Shown in pieces: positions 29,270 to 33,210 of a DNA stretch of 33,210 bases. Source of the DNA: Verrucomicrobiota bacterium (lineage in GTDB: Bacteria; Verrucomicrobiota; Verrucomicrobiia; Opitutales; Opitutaceae); NCBI GenBank assembly GCA_003641745.1, contig QNAI01000020.1, positions 1 to 33,210 on the forward strand, written 5' to 3'. How positions within the stretch are numbered: the stretch's first letter is position 1; each line of letters begins with the position of its first letter. The position numbers and the translations under genes were made by a program. The notes under the pieces are model-generated. The model was not told the DNA's origin and did no database searches. It saw nothing but the letters and a program-made list of their open reading frames with translations.

Positions 29270-29896
29270 CTACTTCTTCGGATTCCTGGCGGCCTCATCC
29301 GCCATGGTTCGGCGCATGGCCCGGCGGCGGCGGATCTCCTCGGCCACTTTCTGCATCCGTGCCCTGACCTCCTGGTCGGACAGGTTATTGATGGCCGCCC
29401 GACTCGGAGTCCCGCTCGGCGGCGGACCCGGAATCGTATTCGGCGGCCCGGACGGAGGTTTCCGACGAGCCAGGGCAGTCGAAGAGGTCTGCGGCCTAGG
29501 CGGTGTGACCTTGAGCGCGACGATCTGGGCCTCCTTGAGTTTCAGGCGACGCTCATACCCGCCGCTGCGCACGAGCACGCTCTCGCTCTCATCACTCTTC
29601 TGATAATCCGAAATGGTAACGCCCTCCACCGTTTCGTTCAGATCGATCCAGAATCCTTTCGAGTTGGTCGTGTCGAACAGGCTGAAAGTGTGGACGCCGC
29701 CCAGCACCATGATGCTCCTCAACTCATATCTGGCCACGGGACTGGGTTTGGGAGGTCCGGTCGGTTTGTTCTTTGGCGTATAGTCTTCCGGCAGGAAAGG
29801 CGATTTCTCCGGAGCGTCCTGACCGAAGGTGGACAACCCGAAGATCATCATGGCTCCCAAAAGAAACCCGACGCATCGCCATGTCATCGCCTTCAT
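29270..29896 (-). CDS. Exported protein of the secretion operon, GspC-like role possible
   Basis: A 208-residue protein with an N-terminal membrane segment or signal peptide (about 7-25 from the ATG at 29894-29896). A conserved-looking beta region of about residues 50-125 follows (RYELRSIMVLGGVHTFSLFD... GFWIDLNETVEGVTISDY). The rest is Pro/Ser-rich and then a basic helix (VRARMQKVAEEIRRRRAMRR). No named family is recognised. Its place between gspD and gspE and the single anchor plus small periplasmic beta domain match the position and layout of GspC/PilP-type proteins that bridge the secretin and the inner membrane. That role is inferred from context. The longer frame starting with GTG at 29914 would begin 3 bp after the gspD stop. 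Confidence 0.7.
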   Translation of the reverse strand: MKAMTWRCVGFLLGAMMIFGLSTFGQDAPEKSPFLPEDYTPKNKPTGPPKPSPVARYELRSIMVLGGVHTFSLFDTTNSKGFWIDLNETVEGVTISDYQKSDESESVLVRSGGYERRLKLKEAQIVALKVTPPRPQTSSTALARRKPPSGPPNTIPGPPPSGTPSRAAINNLSDQEVRARMQKVAEEIRRRRAMRRTMADEAARNPKK

Positions 29897-29916
29897 GGTC
29901 GTATGGTAACCCACAA

Positions 29917-32118
29917 TCAGCCTTTATGAAAGTGTCGAGTGGGCATCTTTTCGGATTCTTCGGCCTCGTCCGGGACATATTCGGGTTCTTCCTTCTGTTT
30001 CTCGATGAACGCCTTGATATCCCCGGCGTTGGTGGCCTCGATCAATCGTCTCTGGGCATCAATATTGGCTTCGTCCGTGTTTCGGATAACCAACGGCCGG
30101 ATAAACACAACCAGCTCTACATCAACTTCCTCGTCTTCATAACGAGTGAAAAGCGGGGCAATAATCGGGATCTGACCCAAAAGACCCATTCTCGACTTGC
30201 TACGCCTGATCTCACTCTGACGCAAACCGCCAAGCACAATCATTTCACTGCTCCGCACGCTTACGAACGAAGTTGCCTGTCGGCGTGCAATGATGGGCTG
30301 TTGATTTCCATCAATCTCAACAAACCCGTTCACATCGTCGATCGTCTGATCGATCTCCATCTGAATGACATCATTGGGACCGATCAGCGGCTTCACTTTC
30401 AGCTCGATACCAATATCCTGGAACTGGAAGGTGGACCGCGTATCATTGATTCCGAGACCGCCTGTTGAACTCGACGTAATAATCGGTCGCGATTCGGCCA
30501 CAATGATGGTGGCTTCCTTATTGTGAGTTGTTACGATGGTCGGAGACGAGAGAACGTCTATGTTTTCATTCCGATCGGCCGCTTTGAACACGGAGTCGAT
30601 CAGGTACTCACCAGCAGTCCCGCCGGGGTTGCCTATTATATCGATCGCCCCGAAATCGAGGCCAAAGGAAACAATCTGTCCCGTCAGGGTATCATACTCA
30701 AAGTTAAATTCCTCTATCCCGCGTTCGATTTTGTCCGAAAGTCGAACCGCCGCGATGATCACGTCGATACGGACCTGAGCCAGTACAATGTCGATTTCAG
30801 TGATAATCTTCGAGATCAGATCGAGGTCGGTTATGGTGCCGGATACGATCAAAGCATTACTGCGTTCGTCGGCCACGATGGTCATGAAATCACTGAACTG
30901 GCTCTCCCATCCCTCGATCTGATTGGCCACTGCATCCATAACCGCGGACCGCGATGCTGAAGTTTGAGGGGTCGCCCGATCGACATTGGGTCCGCCAAAG
31001 GTAAGACGTTCCGGGCTGGCTCGGCCCACACCGGAAACAGAATCGGCATCAAGGCCCTCCTGCTGGGTTTCCCCGGTGACGAGTTGGCTGAGCAGAGAAG
31101 CCACTTCGGTGGCTTCCGCATGCATCAATGGAATGACGTCGATGCGGGTCGGCGGGTCGGCCGCGATATCCAACCTCTCGATGATATTATCGAAGAACGG
31201 GAGATTCGTCGGATCGGTAATCACGATCAACTGATTGGTCCGGTCGTCCCAATTGATAAGTGTGCTCCCGCCCAGCACGAGTTGGATGGGAACCGCACCG
31301 TCCTCACCGCCGCCAGGTGGGGGTGGACCCACAACTGCCTCGGCGGCCACCTGCGGATTCTGACTGCGATTGGGAGTCGTCTGGGTCCCAAAGCCGCTTC
31401 GGGCCGACTCGATAAGCTCATTGATCTGCGCTCCCACCTCACTGGCCGTGGCATACTGCAGGGTGTAGAATTTCGTCTCGATGTTCAGGCGAGAGGGTTT
31501 GTCGACCTCGCTGACCACATACTCGAGCCGCTGCAGGTTGCTGATCGTATCGGTGACGATAACCGCATTGGAATTTTGAAAGGGAATGATGGTGCCGAAT
31601 CCGGGACTGAGGAAGGGCTGGATCTGCGTCTGGAAGGTGGCCGAGTCGAGGTAGGTCAGGCGAAAGAGCTTACTGACGACCTTACCGCTGGGCATTTCTC
31701 CGATCAGGGACCGCACGACGAGTTCCGGAGCCTCTGTTCGAATATTCGAAATGGGCACCACCTTCATGAATTTGTCTCCGAGTGGCGCGACGCCGATGCC
31801 GTTGATGCTGAGCAGACTCTCAATCGCCAGAATCAGTTCCTGGCGGGTCAACGGTCCCTGGCTGTCAAAGCTGAAAGTCGGTGAAGGCAGAGCCTGCGGC
31901 CGGATGACAGCCCTACCCGTCACCCTCTCGAGCAGGTTGAGCACCTGGGCAAGCGTATCGTCCCGCATTGAAAGACGCTCGTACATCTCGGGGGCCCCTT
32001 CCGCCGGTTCTATCCCCACGGGTCCGACGACCTCCTGGCTTTTCAATACCGGGACCAGCAGCAGTGCGGCGAAGAGAGGAACCAGACGAGTTCTGAAAAT
32101 CATTGCGGCCATTGTCAT
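29917..32118 (-). CDS. gspD: Type II secretion outer-membrane secretin GspD
   Basis: A 733-residue secretin forming the outer-membrane channel. I use the ATG at 32116-32118; a second ATG at 32112 is also possible. A signal peptide covers about 1-27. N0 lies at about 47-120, followed by N-domains at about 148-207, 215-320 and 325-445. The secretin domain is at about 450-675, with VLSSPTIVTTHNKEATIIV (522-540), FQFQDIGIELKVKPLIG and the RRQATSFVSVRSSEMIVLGGL block. A Pro/Gly-rich insert (about 245-275) splits one N-domain. The tail after 680 is charged and may dock a pilotin. It lies 22 bp after the GspM/PilO-like gene and 20 bp before the GspC-like gene. Confidence 0.94.
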   Translation of the reverse strand: MTMAAMIFRTRLVPLFAALLLVPVLKSQEVVGPVGIEPAEGAPEMYERLSMRDDTLAQVLNLLERVTGRAVIRPQALPSPTFSFDSQGPLTRQELILAIESLLSINGIGVAPLGDKFMKVVPISNIRTEAPELVVRSLIGEMPSGKVVSKLFRLTYLDSATFQTQIQPFLSPGFGTIIPFQNSNAVIVTDTISNLQRLEYVVSEVDKPSRLNIETKFYTLQYATASEVGAQINELIESARSGFGTQTTPNRSQNPQVAAEAVVGPPPPGGGEDGAVPIQLVLGGSTLINWDDRTNQLIVITDPTNLPFFDNIIERLDIAADPPTRIDVIPLMHAEATEVASLLSQLVTGETQQEGLDADSVSGVGRASPERLTFGGPNVDRATPQTSASRSAVMDAVANQIEGWESQFSDFMTIVADERSNALIVSGTITDLDLISKIITEIDIVLAQVRIDVIIAAVRLSDKIERGIEEFNFEYDTLTGQIVSFGLDFGAIDIIGNPGGTAGEYLIDSVFKAADRNENIDVLSSPTIVTTHNKEATIIVAESRPIITSSSTGGLGINDTRSTFQFQDIGIELKVKPLIGPNDVIQMEIDQTIDDVNGFVEIDGNQQPIIARRQATSFVSVRSSEMIVLGGLRQSEIRRSKSRMGLLGQIPIIAPLFTRYEDEEVDVELVVFIRPLVIRNTDEANIDAQRRLIEATNAGDIKAFIEKQKEEPEYVPDEAEESEKMPTRHFHKG

Positions 32119-32140
32119 TGGAAAGTTTCGGTCCAGGAGG

Positions 32141-32689
32141 TTACCGGTTGAATTCGATTGCCACGAGGCGAAGCCGAGCGTCCAGGAGGGCCGGGTTGCG
32201 CCGGTCCGGATTGAGTGTGAGCTGCTCGAGAGCCACGTAGGGGAACTGATCCTTGATTTCACCGGTGAAATCTCTCAAAGCGGTATAGTCGGCCTTTTCG
32301 ATCGTCACATTGACGGTATGTTCCGAAATTGTCTTGAGCACCTTGGTCTGAGGGGGGTCGGTCCTGAATCCGAATCCGTATTTGCGGAGCATGGCATCGA
32401 TCTGACCGGCGAACTCATTGCGGCTGGGCAGGCGCGCTTCGGTCAGACGGGTCAGGGAAGACTGGAAGTCAGCATCTGTCGTCTGACGGATCTTAAGCCA
32501 TTCATCCTGGTCGTACTTTTCGGTCATCAGGCTTTTCCTCTCCCTGTTGACCGACTCAACCCGGGTGGACAGGCTCGAAAACCAGATGACGACCATGATT
32601 CCCAAGAAGAGGAGGGCCAGGATCTTTTCGCGTCGCGAACGCGCCATAAAGGCAGGCTTCAGGCTGTATTCTGAGAGGGTTTTCTTCAT
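32141..32689 (-). CDS. GspM/PilO-like inner-membrane assembly protein
   Basis: A 182-residue bitopic protein: one transmembrane segment (about 24-42) after a short basic cytosolic tail, a coiled-coil-like stretch (about 43-70), and a ferredoxin-like periplasmic domain (about 95-180) with VNVTIEKADYTALRDFTGEI. This layout and the position right after a PilN/GspL-like gene and before gspD match the GspM/PilO role in the inner-membrane platform. The overlap with the upstream gene is ATGA (32686-32689). The sequence itself is weakly conserved, so the naming rests mostly on topology and synteny. Confidence 0.78.
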   Translation of the reverse strand: MKKTLSEYSLKPAFMARSRREKILALLFLGIMVVIWFSSLSTRVESVNRERKSLMTEKYDQDEWLKIRQTTDADFQSSLTRLTEARLPSRNEFAGQIDAMLRKYGFGFRTDPPQTKVLKTISEHTVNVTIEKADYTALRDFTGEIKDQFPYVALEQLTLNPDRRNPALLDARLRLVAIEFNR

Positions 32690-33210
32690 CGTGACGCAGC
32701 CTGCAACGGCGGGTTTCCTTCGTCTGTCTCAAAAATTCCAGGGATGAAGGTAAGCACCAGGGTGAAAGACGTCCCATCCTCCCGCGACTTGAGATTGCGG
32801 ATCTCAACACTCTCCATCTCGGTCATCCCACGAAGCGCGGATTCGTACTGATTGACGTCCGCCACATTCATCGTGTTCGCGTCGATGATCATACTGTTGT
32901 GTCCCTCGGTTTTGGCGGATGTGAAATAGACCGAATTGGGCTTGAGAGGAATGATCGACTGAATCATCTCAAACGGGATGAGGTTGCTGCGGTCGAACTC
33001 GGCCAGGCGCTGCACGATACCGAACCTCTCCTCAATTCGGATGACTTCGTTTTCGCGCCTGGTTATGATGTCACCCATCACGCTCAAGAATACCCGGCCG
33101 CCGACGAGAAGGAGTTCGCCGGCGATCAATATCATCAGCGCAGCGGCAATACCAAGGATCCCGCGCCACATGAACCCGTCAATCCGCACGGCCTGCTTGC
33201 GACTTCGCAC
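32686..33210 (-). CDS. GspL/PilN-like protein, N-terminus cut by the window end
   Basis: The last 174 residues of a protein whose frame is still open at the end of the window (the last bases read GTG CGA). A transmembrane segment lies at about 17-45 (ILGIAAALMILIAGELLLVGG), followed by a periplasmic ferredoxin-like domain with IPLKPNSVYFTSAK (85-98) and YESALRGMTEMESVEI (121-136). This is the PilN/GspL C-terminal pattern ('L...LP.NV.FT... G', 'Y..F...L...'). GspL proteins carry an actin-like cytosolic domain before this, which would lie beyond 33210. It overlaps the next gene by ATGA. Confidence 0.78.
   Translation of the reverse strand: MRSRKQAVRIDGFMWRGILGIAAALMILIAGELLLVGGRVFLSVMGDIITRRENEVIRIEERFGIVQRLAEFDRSNLIPFEMIQSIIPLKPNSVYFTSAKTEGHNSMIIDANTMNVADVNQYESALRGMTEMESVEIRNLKSREDGTSFTLVLTFIPGIFETDEGNPPLQAASR

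Noticed and set aside
30964-32674. Long plus-strand frames (30964-31884 and 31751-32674)
   Set aside because: They are antisense to gspD and the GspM/PilO-like gene, which have clear domain order.

Overview
The window looks like a chromosomal piece of a GC-rich Verrucomicrobiota bacterium, most likely Opitutae-like. That placement is an inference from the gene set, the weak or absent Shine-Dalgarno signals at most starts, and the many long palindromic intergenic repeats; no rRNA is present to confirm it. All product names come from motifs read by eye and recalled family features, not from database searches.

Left part (1-8.1 kb): a MamK-like bacterial actin and a small upstream gene of unknown function that may be its partner, both on the minus strand, then a Dabb-domain protein. 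Facing the other way is a tightly coupled ABC cluster (ATPase, permease, ATPase, permease; junctions of 2 bp, ATGA and ATGA). It is followed by a secreted protein of unknown function and an ECF-type sigma factor overlapping its zinc-binding membrane anti-sigma factor.

Middle part (8.1-18.9 kb): an HDOD protein, a repeat-rich patch with a small membrane protein, a secreted TPR protein, and a minus-strand run of housekeeping genes: mscS-type channel, metW, metX, yebC, yidC, yidD, rnpA, rpmH. The rpmH-rnpA-yidD-yidC order is the classical bacterial arrangement. A tRNA-Glu(TTC) and purC lie on the plus strand. The 3' end of the tRNA plus its flank is duplicated about 169 bp downstream.

Right part (18.9-33.2 kb): a glycosyltransferase-like gene lacking a normal start codon, a small pseudogene remnant, an Omp85/BamA-like beta-barrel, a Phenol_MetA_deg-type outer-membrane protein, a ribbon-helix-helix/PIN toxin-antitoxin operon with a readable operator-promoter, a PQQ-dependent sugar dehydrogenase-like exported protein, and a minus-strand type II secretion/type IV pilus-like operon (GspL/PilN-like cut by the window end, GspM/PilO-like, GspD, a GspC-like unknown, GspE, GspF).

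The most striking sequence-level pattern is a set of long, often perfect inverted repeats placed at or next to stop codons: 30/31 bp at 9070, 33/33 at 13269, 31/31 at 21520 and 28/28 at 27402. One family carries a GGGGTCA...TGACCCC end and recurs as full, decayed and half copies. The best biological lead is the MamK-like actin with its small basic neighbour.
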